A stretch of 64,000 nt of DNA. It comes from Amoebidium appalachense (taxonomy: Eukaryota > Ichthyosporea). The stretch's first letter is position 1. Every line of letters starts with the position of its first letter. The stretch spans positions 3,534,001 to 3,598,000 of the forward strand of contig CAVNZM010000007.1 of the NCBI GenBank assembly GCA_963693365.1, given 5' to 3'. This document shows, piece by piece, positions 45,904 to 57,429 of the stretch. A program made the translations under genes and the position numbers. The notes beneath the pieces were generated by a model. It was not told the DNA's origin. It searched no databases and saw nothing but the letters and a program-made list of their open reading frames with translations.

Positions 45904-46403
45904 CGATATATATATATAGGAAACACTAGTGTATGTGTGACGTGTTGGTGGCTAATGGTTTATACTGGGGACCACCCAGGTAAACACAAGGCATGAACAT
46001 CTTGTGGACTGATTTATAGACTGGTGGTCAACCAGTTAAGACACGGGGAAGGTGCATCCCGTGGACTAGGTTTAGACTGGCAGTCAACCAGCACGTCATG
46101 GCTATAGATAATTATTTATACTGGGACGCCATCCCAGTTCGACATATATATAAGTCGAATATAGAAGAAAACCAATATATATGGTGGGATATGAATATAA
46201 ATAAACGACGGATGGTGGAGAATAATCCCCACTGAAGATGCACACATATGACGATGGAAGACTGAGTCCCCACTGATGAAGAGAAACGATGAGGAGTAGT
46301 AGACTTTCGTTGGGAGGCATCTTGATCACCGTAGGTGTGTCAACTGCTGTCCAGGGCCCCAACCTACTCAGAAACCACTCGATGATGAACACCAGTGCAC
46401 GGG
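45904..46403 (-). other. Copia-B 3' untranslated region, Pol-proximal part
   Basis: Matches 30335-30835 of Copia-C. It holds AGTGGGGA-type motifs (plus 46225 and 46266) and short inverted words around CTGGTGGTCAACCAG and CTGGTTGACTGCCAG. Confidence 0.8.
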
Positions 46404-49400
46404 TCAGTCACGGAGACTGAGGTTGGCACGGTGTGTGTCGTGGGCCGTACCAGCCAGAGGCTTGGTGAAGATGTCGGCCAGGTTCTTCTTGGTGTCGATG
46501 TAGGTGACAGTGACGTCCCCACTGTTGATGTAGTCCTTTGTGTTGAAGTAACGAACGGCAATGTGCTTGGTCCGGTGCTTGATGGTGTTGGAGTGGACCA
46601 GAGCAATGGTGGACTGATTGTCACAGTACACGGGGGTGGGCTCGGTCATGGGGTAGCCCAGCTCCTTTAGTAGATCACGGTGCCAGACAACATCTTGCAC
46701 GGCAGCATTGAGGGCCAGGAGCTCGGCCTCACACGTGGAGGTTGCAGTGATCGTCTGCAGCTTGGAGTGGTAGGTGACGGGGGAGCCTTCGAGGAGGATG
46801 ACGTACCCAGACGTGGAACGACGGGTGGTGGGGCAACCAGCAAAGTCAGAATCCGAGTAGCACTCAAGGATGGGCACCTTGCTGTTGGGGGCCTTCTTCT
46901 TGTAGTAGAGGCCGAGGTTGATGGTGCCGAGCAGGTAACGAACGACACGGAGGAGAAGCTCCCAGGCAGTCTTGGTGGGCTTGGAGCTGAATCGGCCGAG
47001 GTAGCCAATGGCATACGAGATGTCAGGCCGGGAGCACCGAGCAACCCACAGCAGACGGCCGAGGAGTTCACGGTAGGGGACGGTGGTGGGCAGGGATGAG
47101 TGGGAGGTCTCGTTGATGATGGTGCCCACGGGAATAGGGGTGGCCTTAGGCTTGGCATCGACCAGGTTGAAGTCGGTGATGATGTCCTTGATGTAGGAGG
47201 ACTGCAGCAGCTTGAGGGAGTCACGGGTGTACAGCAGTTGGGTGCCGAGGAAGATGTCTGGCAGACCGACCTTGCACTCGGCAGACTTCGTGATGTGACG
47301 AACAAGCCCCTGCATGATGGTGGAGTTCCGTGTGCAGGTGATGATGGCATCATCAACGTAGTTGCCCGAACGGATGATGTGCCCGTTGGGGAACTGACGG
47401 AAGTAGACACACGGATCGGATCGGAGACGGGTGAGGCCGTGGGCAATGAGAATGGAGTTGAAGAACTCGTACCATGCCAGGGATGCCTGCTTGAGTCCGT
47501 AGATGGCCTTCTTGAGTTTCCAGACTTTGTGTTCATTGCCAGGGAGGATAAACCCAGGAGGTTGCTCCATGTACAAAGTCTCGTCGAGGGGGCTGTTGAG
47601 GAAGGCCGTGCTGATGTCGAGTTGATGGATCTCGTGGTCCTGTTGCACACCGAGGGCAAGCAGGGCACGGACGGAGGAGGACATGACGACGGGGGAAGAG
47701 TTTTCACCGTAGTCAACACCGTAGACTTGGGTGAAACCCTTGGCCACACCACGACCCTTGATCTTGGTGTCACCAGCAGAGTTGAGGACCTTCTCCGTGA
47801 CAATCCACTTGAATCGGATGATGTTGGCATCGGAGGGGGGCTCAACTACGTCGAAGATGTCCTTGTCGATGAAAGCCTTGTACTCGGCAGTGAGGGCAGT
47901 CACCACTTCATCACCCTTGGTGCCAGAGCACAGCTTCTGAATTGACCGGGGCAGCTGAGACACATCAAGGCTGGGTCGGGAGATGCTCACCATAGCCATA
48001 GCAGGCCGGGAGGAGAGACGGGAGGAACGTCGGGGAACGGTACGGAGGGGCTCAGGGGCCGGGGGGTTGTCTGTGACAGACACTCGGTGGTCGGGGATGG
48101 GGGCCTGGAAGCCAGGGATGGGTGCCGTGTTGAGGGGGGAGTCGGATAACACGGGGCTGGACGGGGCCGAGTGGAACTCCGGAGACCCAGGACGAACTGG
48201 GGTGAGATGACCAGGTACGTGGTCATTGACGGCAGGGGCCGGCAGCAGGGGTTGCTGACCGGTGGGGGGGGGGGTGGGTGGAGCCACGGGGGCAGGTACA
48301 CGACGGGGGGAACGACGGATAATCACCGACGGAATTTCATCGTCATCGGAATTGGAATTTCCGGAATGCCGGGATGAATCGATTGAGGTCGTCTGATTGG
48401 TGGCCTGCACAGAAATCTGATTGGATGCCGTGGTGAATTGTGATTCGTCGAAGACGACATCGCGGTAGAGGTTGACCGTGTTGCCACGTAGATTCATGAT
48501 CTTGTGGGCTTTGTTGGTGATATCCCAGCCCACGTAGGTGCCGAGTTTGACGGTAGAGGCCAACTTGTCTCGTTTGGATGCAGGGACGTGTACATAGGCT
48601 GGGCAGCCGAACACGTGCAGGTGGGAGATGTCAGGCTTGACACCGTAGAAAATTTCAAACGGTGTACGGCCATTGGCAGCTCTGGCCGGGGTCACGTTGA
48701 TGATGTAGGCAGCATGCTTGAGAGCAGCTCCCCACAGTTTGGGGGAAAGGGAGTCGGCCTTGTCCTGATGAAGGAAGCACCGAACGATCTCCTGCAGATC
48801 CCTCATCTTACGTTCAACGAAGCCGTTGAGTTGGGGGCAGTCAACCGGGGCAAATTCTTGAATGATGCCCTTGGACTGGCAGTACTGCTCCATAGCGTGG
48901 GAGGTGAACTCGGACCCAGAGTCTGAACGGAAGTGGGTCACCACCTTGTCGGGTTGCTTGTCAGTAGTCTCAACCAGGGCCTTGACGTATTCGAGAGTTT
49001 CGGATCGATCACGGAGGAGGTACACGATGGTGTAGCCGGAGGCATCACAGGTACACACGAGGGCCACCTTGTAGCCACCATAGGAGGCACAGGGAGGCTC
49101 GAAGAAGTCCATGTGCCACTTGGCACCGGGGAAGGGGCACTGGGTTCTGGTGCCGGAGAATGGGGCCTTGGTGGTCTTGCCGGAGACACAACCGAAGCAG
49201 TCAGTGGTGTCAGCCACTGAGAGGGATGAGGGGAGGCCTGTCACGAGGTCACCTCTCACCATCTTGGTGAGGGTGGACAGGGCACGATGGCCGAGACGGT
49301 GGTGCCAGAGCTGAGGATCATTGTTGACCTTGACGTTGGCTACCAGAGCAGTGACGGTCCGAGGGATGGAGGGACGTATCTCATAGTCAGTGATGAAGTA

Positions 49401-49845
49401 CAGTCCATCTGTGCCTGTGAGGGAACACACGATGTTGCCACCACGAGTGTAGAGGTATGATGGGAATGCATCCTCATCATCGAGGTGGGCAAGGAGACCC
49501 GACTTGGAAGCCATTGAGGGTGATATCAGGAAGGCTGGGGAGTCGGGTACATAGAGGGTGTTGAGGCTCAGTACTGATGTTACTCCGTTGTAGGTGACGG
49601 CCAGGTTGATGACACCACGGTGATGTGCAGTGACGATGCCGAGGCCGTGGACGTCAGTCGGGGGGCATGGCTCAAGAGTAGAGAAGTACTCTTTTACTGG
49701 GCACACGTGGACGTTTGAAGCCGAGTCCCAGCAGGGGTCCATGGGTAGGGAGGCCGTGGTGGACACGAGGGCAAAATGCACCTCTTTTCCAGACTTGGTG
49801 TTGGGACGGTGACGACGGGCAATTGAGCAGCCAGGTTTCACACTG
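46404..49845 (-). CDS. pol: Copia-B Pol: protease, integrase, RT, RNase H
   Basis: About 1146 residues in one frame after the Gag/Pol break (the open frame reaches back to 50192, but that part is the wrong frame of Gag). Numbering from 50192: protease WDSAS (Asp156, D-S-A again); integrase zinc site His297, His302, Cys332, Cys335; integrase core Asp362, Asp424, Glu460 (DD35E); linker rich in Pro/Ser; RT QLDISTAFLN and YVDD 945-948; RNase H CYSDSDF, CEAELLAL, YCDNQSTIAL; end DIFTKPLAG...LSLRD. Unlike Copia-A it is continuous through the linker. This is the best-preserved copia Pol in the window. Confidence 0.94.
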
Positions 49846-50823
49846 TGTGACATGATGGTCTTCGTGACAGTAGGCACAGTCGAGGGAGCCAGTGGTCTTG
49901 GCTCGGGGTGGCTGGGAATGACGGTTACCCCCTTTACGTGGGGGGTAGGGTGACCGGGAACGATAGCCGGGGGAACGGGACCGTGAGTAATCACGGTCAA
50001 CTGAGGGGGATCGATCGGTGGGACGACCGGGGGGGTGACGGGAGACGGAGCTGTCACGTCGGGGGATCCGGTGTCTGAGGTCGTCCTTGGTGAGTACACG
50101 GCTTTGCAGGGCACATGCTGTTCTGACGGTGGAGGAGGACCCGGACCCAGAGTCGATGAGACCTTCACGGATCTCTGCAGCTCTGATGTCACTGATTAGA
50201 CGGTTGTAGGTCTCGTAGTTAATGGTACGACGGAAGTAGTCGGCAATCATGGCCTGGATGTCGGTACAAACTAACTTACGGTTCTTCTTGAGGTGGATGA
50301 AGAAGTTATCAACCATAGTCTTGTGAGGAATGGGCTCTTCGAGGATGTGCAGGGTAGTGCACAGACGGCGTGCCATGGTGAGGTAGGCCGTGACGGTCTT
50401 GAAGTCTTTGAGTTCAAGCTCATGGTAGTCGAGGAGGATTTGACGAGCACGATCTTCACGTTCAGCCGCATAGGTCATACGGAGGTTGTGGAAAGCTTGG
50501 GCAGGTGACACATCATCGTGGATTTGACCAGAGTTATACAGCTCATCATTGGAGACGAGTTGAGTAAACATCTGTTCAAGGAGGTTGGAAGCCTCGGTGT
50601 AGGCCTCCTCAGTGTCGTAGCCGTGCCACTCATTCTCGTCGGAAGGGTCGACCCACTCGGGGGCCTTGATGACGGGCACTAACTTGGCCGCGGTGGTGGT
50701 ACGTAGGTACCGGAAGATGACGGGTTCCCACTCATAATAGGTGAGACGTTTGCCGGACTTCTTGTCCGTGGTGTCATCCCCTTTCCAGGGGGTGAGGTTG
50801 AGATACGCAGGTTTCTCCGACAT
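49839..50823 (-). CDS. gag: Copia-B Gag
   Basis: ATG at 50823 (MSEKPAYLN). About 330 residues, similar to Copia-A Gag along its length (FHNLRMTYAAE, TAYLT, LISDIRAAEIREGLID). It has an Arg/Ser/Pro-rich stretch and ends in the zinc knuckle CAYCHEDHHVTQC (C-x2-C-x3-H-x4-C). Directly after the last Cys the frame departs from Pol. The Gag frame stays open to 49672 without meaning. In Copia-A the same point is in frame. It may be a mutation or a Gag/Pol frameshift site. Confidence 0.9.
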
Positions 50824-50942
50824 GGTGATCAATCAGTCAGATGATGCGTGAGAGAGGAATCAGATCGGTATTCAAATTTGAATATTTTTGATTGCAGCGA
50901 GAGTATGTGTTTGCGAGAGCGTGCGAAAATGGGCCTTTAACC
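50824..50942 (-). other. Copia-B 5' leader with presumed primer-binding site
   Basis: 119 bp. Next to the LTR it reads GGTTAAAGGCCCATTTTCGC on the minus strand. With the U5 end it can form a hairpin (ACCTGT...ACAGGT). It is not an initiator-Met-type site. Confidence 0.5.
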
Positions 50943-51708
50943 TGTTGTTGGGACAGGTATAAGGTTGCGAGAGTGCACAGAGGTGTCATGTAAAAACACG
51001 ACTAACACATTAATGAGAGGGCAATCGGAGTTGTTCACGAGACATTGAAAGATTTCAAACAACAACTGAATCTTTATTGTGCTCTCGGTTCCTTTTGTAC
51101 TTGCGACTTATCACCTTATCACAACTAAAGAGGGAGAACCAATCGGTTCTATCAGAAGATAGAAAAAAAAATTCCGACAGAGCATTCGCATTCCAACTTC
51201 CGATTAAACTAAAGTGTAGAAACTCTTACTTAAATAAATTAAGTAATTATACATCTAGTCACTATTAACTCACATATATATTTATGTTCGTCTCTATAAA
51301 GAAACTTATTTAAATACATATATTTCCTAACAGTCGACACTCTCAAAGTGAAGACACTTTGCAATAAACCGAATTCCATATATATCTATTGTCCAATCAC
51401 AACACACATATATTAACAGACAGGAATGCACAACACAATCTACAGATGTACTCGCTCGCGACTATTGGCGAGCCATCCTTTTGAGAACAAACTAGGCCAT
51501 TTTGAAATAAAGGAAAGACAACGAGTGAGGCTAGCCAATCACGCTACCTCTCAGATAAACAGAGGAGAGCAAACAGAAATAAAAACACAATAAGTTCTTA
51601 TCAGGCAAGAGAGCCAGGTGTGCACAGATCTACAGATATCTGTGCCCACAGAAACAAGGGAGAGAGAGATACGGGGGGGGGGGGGGGGGGGGGGGGGGGG
51701 GAGAGAGG

Positions 51709-51772
<64 letters not shown>

Positions 51773-51864
51773 ACAAAGAGGGAAAGCAGACACGAATACA
51801 AACAAGCTAGGACACATACATACTTCAAGGCTCTTGCTGTCATACATGGTGACGTATTCCAACA
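50943..51864 (-). repeat. Copia-B 5' LTR
   Basis: 922 bp. On the minus strand it has a TATA-like ATATATATGG (plus 51376-51389), ATTGG upstream and AATAAA (plus 51073-51078). It contains a G run and (GA)n at about 51674-51771. Its U5 end differs from the 3' LTR. Confidence 0.95.
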
Positions 51865-51869
51865 ATACC

Positions 51870-51932
51870 CGACTTCGTCCGGCCTCCATTGCTGCCACTA
51901 CCACACGTGTATTCGCCTCTATTCTTAAGTGA
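51870..51932 (+). pseudogene. Yr-1 tyrosine recombinase, last codons
   Basis: CGACTTCGTCC onward encodes RLRPASIAATTTRVFASILK and the stop TGA, matching the Yr-2 end. It follows the second ATACC copy of the Copia-B TSD. Confidence 0.92.
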
Positions 51933-51960
51933 AACCTTTGGAGCAAGCATACTGCTCTCG

Positions 51961-52618
51961 TGCCGTGGTTTACAACCATTGCAGGTTCACTTTCGTCCAA
52001 GGGGATGTCCCCCTAGAGGCAACACACGTCCCGGAGTAGTTTTCATAGAGATTTTATTTGTGGAAATTATTGACATAAATATTTTTCTGGGTAAACACGT
52101 AGGATGGGTGTTCGATACCAACATAACCATGTAGGCTTCATTTCGTGTTTTAGCAGTTAGCGGTTGGCTGCCCGCATACGGGCACCTATTAGCCAGTCAA
52201 AACATCAGATACCACAGATCACTAGACCGAGTTATGATTGGCTCGGATCAGATTTCACATATCACTAGATCGATTTTTGATTGGCTCAGATCGGTAGGCT
52301 TAGGTATATAAGCACGACAGTTTTTAGCAGATCAGCAAGCTACAAACACATCTTCTGTGTTTAGCATCCACAGCCTTACAGCTATATATTCCTTTTCACC
52401 CACCCACCTACACCCACACACAACCCCCATTGATCCACACATACGTGCTGTTTTTTCACGGGGCGAAGACTTCCCCCCTTTTTTGGGCACATGGACCTCA
52501 CGGATCAATAAATTGATGACTGGGGGCTTGCCGTGGTTTACAACCATTGCAGGTTCACTTTCGTCCAAGGGGATGTCCCCCTTAGAGGCAACACACGTCC
52601 CGGAGTAGTTTTCATAGA
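51961..52618 (+). repeat. Yr-1 right end: B1-A2-spacer-B2
   Basis: B1 51961-52049, A2 52050-52398 (349 bp, TATATAAG present), spacer 52399-52528, B2 52529-52618. B2 ends CATAGA exactly where the LTR resumes. Confidence 0.9.
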
Positions 52619-53058
52619 AATAAATTAAGTAATTATACATCTAGTCACTATTAACTCACATATATATTTATGTTCGTCTCTATAAAGAAACTTATTTAAA
52701 TACATATATTTCCTAATAGTCGACACTCTCAAAGTGAAGACACTTTGCAATAAACCGAATTCCATATATATCTATTGTCCAATCACAACACACATATATT
52801 AATAGACTGGAATGCACAACACAATCTACAGATGTACTCGCTCGCGACTATTGGCGAGCCATCCTTTTGAGAACAAAACTAAGCCATTTTGAAATAAAGG
52901 AAAGACAACGAGTGAGGCTAGCCAATCACGCTACCTCTCAGATAAACAGAGGAGAGCAAACAGAAATAAAAACACAATAAGTTCTTATCAGGCAAGAGAG
53001 CCAGGTGTGCACAGATCTACAGATATCTGTGCTCACAGAAACAAGGGAGTGAGAGATA

Positions 53059-53138
<80 letters not shown>

Positions 53139-53233
53139 ACAAAGAAGGAAAGCAGACACGAATACAAACAAGCTAAGACACCTACATACTTCAAGGCTCT
53201 TGCTGTCATACATCATGGTGACGTATTCCAACA
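52619..53233 (-). repeat. Copia-B solo LTR, right half
   Basis: AATAAATTAAGTAATTATAC to ATTCCAACA, continuing the half at 13850-14119. A G run with (GA)n lies at about 53060-53137. Followed by the TSD CCAGT at 53234-53238. Confidence 0.9.
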
Positions 53234-53238
53234 CCAGT

Positions 53239-53837
53239 GCCCCACAAAGGCCTCCTCGGCCAATCTCCGGCTATGGACGGCCCTCATCGTCGGTTTCTGT
53301 GGTCTCCTCCGTTCAGGGGAATTTACATCCAAAACCCTGACTTCTTTCGACCCGTCCCGTCACGTTAAACGGAAGGACGTGACCTTCATCTACACCCCCA
53401 CCGGTACTTTGTCCCATGCCACCCTCCACCTGCCAACCTCTAAGACGGATGTACAGGCCCGAGGTGTCAACGTCACTCTAGCTGCCCTGCCCCTCACCCA
53501 CTTCTCCCCAGCCCATCTCCTCCGGCAGTTCCTGGATACAACGTCCGGTCAACCCGACGACCCCCTCTTCAGTCTCGGTGGCATCCCCTACACCAAGAGT
53601 GCTTTCTCTGCCGACTTCCGTGCCCTCCTCTCCCGGGCAGGCCTCTCACCCTCCCGGTTTGCCGGACACAGCCTCCGCATCGGGGGGGCCACAGCACTGG
53701 CTGAGGCCGGGGTCGACGACTCCCGGATCAAACAACTCGGCAGGTGGTCCTCCGACTGTTTCCTGATCTATACCCGACTTCGTCCGGCCTCCATTGCTGC
53801 CACTACCACACGTGTATTCGCCTCTATCCTTAAGTGA
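53239..53837 (+). pseudogene. Yr-0 tyrosine recombinase, 3' part
   Basis: Open from GCCCCAC to the TGA stop, with GLLRSGE, TSKTD, GHSLRIGGAT, GRW and catalytic IYTR. It continues the 5' part that ends at 13849. Confidence 0.92.
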
Positions 53838-53865
53838 AACCTTTGGAGCAAGCATACTGCTCTCG

Positions 53866-54511
53866 TGCCGTGGTTTACAACCATTGCAGGTTCACTTTCG
53901 TCCAAGGGGATGTCCCCCTAGAGGCAACACACGTCCCGGAGTAGTTTTCATAGAGGTTTTATTTGTGGAAATTATTGATATAAATATTTTTCTGGGTAAA
54001 CACGTAGGATGGGTGTCCAATATCAACAGGCTTCGTTTCATGTTTTAGCAGTTCGCGTTCGGCGGCCCGCATACGGGCACCTATTAGCCGATCAAAACAT
54101 CAGATTCCACAGATCACTAGACCAAGTTTGATTGGCTCAGGATCAGATTTCGCATAACACTAGATCGGTTTTGATTGGCTCAGTTCGGTAGCCTTAGGTA
54201 TATAAGCACGACAGTTTTTAGCAGATCAGCAAGCAACAAACACATCTTCTGTGTTTAGCACCTACAGCTTTACAGCTATATTTTCTTTTCACCCACCCAC
54301 CTACACCCTACACTCAACCCCCATTGATCCCCACATACGTGCTGTTTTTTCACGGGGCGAAGACTTCCCCCGTTTTTTGGGCACAAGGACCTCACGGATC
54401 AATAAATTGATGACTGGGGGCCTGCCGTGGTTTACAACCATTGCAGGTTCACTTTCGTCCAAGGGGATGTCCCCCTAGAGGCAACACACGTCTCGGAGTA
54501 GTTTTCATAGA
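53866..54511 (+). repeat. Yr-0 right end: B1-A2-spacer-B2
   Basis: B1 53866-53954, A2 53955-54291 (the diverged Yr-0 variant), B2 54423-54511. B2 ends CATAGA before TCGAGAAAAGG flank. Confidence 0.9.
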
Positions 54512-54940
54512 TCGAGAAAAGGTAAAATTCCCGTTATGAGCAGGTGGCGCCATTTTGGTTGCCTCATACCCAGCAGGTCATACCACACCTGAGCCAGAGA
54601 TGTCTGCATGCCGCTGGATGTGACGCTGTTCACGTGATTAAACCATGTGCCCAAAGCCAGACGGGTCCCAAGGTGTTGGTATGCGGTGCACCATGGTGCC
54701 CTGTGGTCCAGGGAAGTGCAGAGGCCACATGCAGCGGGCTTCCGCCTTGTAGCCACGACATGAGACCCATAGCTGTCGTTGTTGCACCGCGTGCTCCCAG
54801 GCCTGTGTGGAAGAAGTTTAAGAGCAGCAGGTTTGCTGGAGGCTGTGTGTGCATCATGCTTGCCACTGAAGGGGAGATTGCAAGAGGATAGCATTATATG
54901 CTTATTATACAAAGCACATGTGATGTGTGCGCGCACTTAT
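54512..54940 (-). other. unidentified exon-like stretch
   Basis: The minus strand is open for more than 100 codons (CGLCTSLDHRAPWCT..., SLAQVWYDLLG) between an acceptor-like CTCCCCTTCAG (about 54863-54873) and a GGTATGAG donor-like site (about 54574). A second frame is also open, so coding potential is uncertain. No family is recognised. Confidence 0.25.
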
Positions 54941-55938
<998 letters not shown>

Positions 55939-56479
55939 CTCAGTAAGGCGGCTGTCAGAGTGTTACACGAGGCGAGTATGCGTAGAGTGGCTTGGACATA
56001 TGTAGGCACACTTGCGTAAAAACCATCGACAAGTTGGCCACTCTGACGGAGCTTCGCGCTCAAGGCGATGGTGGACTCAGTGCCCAACCGGCACATGCCC
56101 GTGTGCTCCAGAGCGCACTTTGTAATTTCCCATTTCCCAGTGCTCTCGACATTGACCGACGTAGGTTTCGCGATAACTGACCACTTACAACGGTGATCCT
56201 TCTGTACTGATTTTGATCCATATATGCAACCAAACTGAACCATTTCGCGCCCCTCCTTGGTTTCTGTGTGTGGTTTTACGGCAAAAACCATGCTCGGATT
56301 GGTGGGATGTAGAGCACGAGTTTTCACATGTCGCTCAAAACTGGGTAGGTCGTTGAACTCCTGATTGAGGTACAAAACACTCTGGTCTATTGGGACAGCG
56401 TATGTCTGCGGTGCACGTGTAAGAGGTTCTTCGCCAACCTCAGACTCAGAGTCCCACACGGTTTGAAGCACGTCTTCCC
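55939..56479 (-). CDS. MULE-type transposase N-terminal exon
   Basis: Minus-strand open exon bounded by CACATAG (acceptor, AG at 56480-56481) and ACTGAG/GTATCT (donor, GT at 55937-55938). Numbered from GTG 56471, it has FERHVKTRALHP, FGCIYG (Cys82), HRCKWSV (Cys95) and WEITKCALEHTGMC (His123, Cys127). This C...C...H-x3-C arrangement with an aromatic/basic core resembles the WRKY-GCM1/FLYWCH-like DNA-binding region at the front of Mutator-like transposases. The DDE catalytic part is not present here. Downstream intron-like sequence is purine/pyrimidine repeats. Alternative: a host gene that uses the same domain. Confidence 0.5.
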
Positions 56480-57242
56480 CTATGTGTAAGGACCCGAGTT
56501 AGCACATTTGCACAACTATAAAAAAAAAACGTGCACAACCTGCTGCCTTTTTAGACTGACCAAAAGTCGCGTTGGGTGCCATATTGTTGCCACTAGTTGG
56601 GACGAAACGGTACACTGGTTTCACGAACACCACAAACTCTGCGCGCCACTGCCATGTTGTGAGAACGACCGTCTGCTGAGTGGCTTACGTTGGCGCCTGA
56701 AATAAGGTGTACCAATCATTTGCAAGAGTTTGGACTATGTTCATTGGTTGTAGCTCAGGTGTAAGTGTAGGCGGCAGGCTAGGTAAGAACCGGTTCGGTT
56801 CAGAAGTGAAACTGTTCAGATGACCCGATGATTCTGGGTCGAATCAAAGAAATTCTCAAAGGTTCGGGTCAAAACTCAAAATGATCATCCTTACGTTGCA
56901 AAAAACTACGTAAGCTATCACCTTGCGTTGATTCGTCATAAGTCATGCATAATCAAAAACGCTGTTTAATGCTTGTGATTGGCTGAGGTGAAGACGTAAG
57001 GGCAATGATTGGCCGTGAAGAGAGCACTTTTAACGATTGAGATAAAATGGGTTTAAAATGTATATCACGTTTGTAGATAGCCGTGACGCATAGCTTAGTA
57101 TATAGAAAAGAGACACCTCTTTGTTTTAAACCCTGTTATAACCTCACAATACTACTGGATGGTGCCATACGCCTAGGTGTTCCACTCGATCACTAGGGAC
57201 TGAGGGGGCAGTCCACCCTAACCTGATTCTGTGATTCGTCCT
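56480..57242. other. unassigned sequence
   Basis: No open gene. From about 57130 it resembles in style the 3' untranslated region of a copia element leading to a PPT at 57243. Nothing else is recognised. Confidence 0.5.
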
Positions 57243-57330
57243 GAGTGGGGATGTTGGAAGATGGTATCGTTATCCAGTCCGATCGCATGAATCAGATCAT
57301 GATCGGCTGGTGGCCTGCGAGATCTTAACC
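57243..57330 (+). repeat. putative copia LTR start with polypurine tract
   Basis: GAGTGGGGA (57243-57251) is followed directly by TGTTGGAAGATGG. This is the same PPT and the same first six LTR bases as Copia-B and Copia-C. The LTR body does not match them, so it would be a third copia family. The end is not located. Confidence 0.5.
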
Positions 57331-57403
57331 GATCTCGTAGCTCAGTTGGTAGAGCACTCGACCGGAGATAGAGGGGTCGCGGGTTCACATCCCGTCGGGA
57401 TCA
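57331..57403 (+). tRNA. tRNA-like sequence (loop reads GGA), gene remnant or SINE head
   Basis: 73 nt. Acceptor stem GATCTCG/CGGGATC pairs fully (one T-G wobble). D stem GCTC/GAGC with loop AGTTGGTA. Anticodon stem CTCGA/TAGAG with one mismatch and loop CCGGAGA (anticodon position GGA). T stem GCGGG/CCCGT. Box A (TAGCTCAGTTGG) is good. Box B (GGTTCACATCC) departs from consensus, and position 33 is C rather than T. TTTTT at 57406-57410 would end Pol III transcription. GGA would mean Ser, but the short variable loop is not Ser-like, so a pseudogene or SINE head is more likely. Confidence 0.55.
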
Positions 57404-57429
57404 TCTTTTTCTCATCCTCTTCTCGCTGG

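Larger units (their letters stand above)
39836..51869 (-). mobile_element. Copia-B, full-length Ty1/copia element with a nested LINE
   Basis: LTRs at 39841-40760 and 50943-51864, flanked by the 5-bp TSD ATACC (39836-39840, 51865-51869) in the Yr-1 recombinase gene. The minus-strand internal region has Gag (50823 down), Pol (to 46404) and a 3' untranslated region split by LINE-m at 40997-45903. Gag and Pol are in different frames, with a break at the zinc knuckle. Confidence 0.95.

Noticed and set aside
49846-50192. N-terminal 115 residues of the longest Copia-B frame
   Set aside because: This is the wrong frame of Gag; the correct Gag frame with its zinc knuckle covers the same bases.
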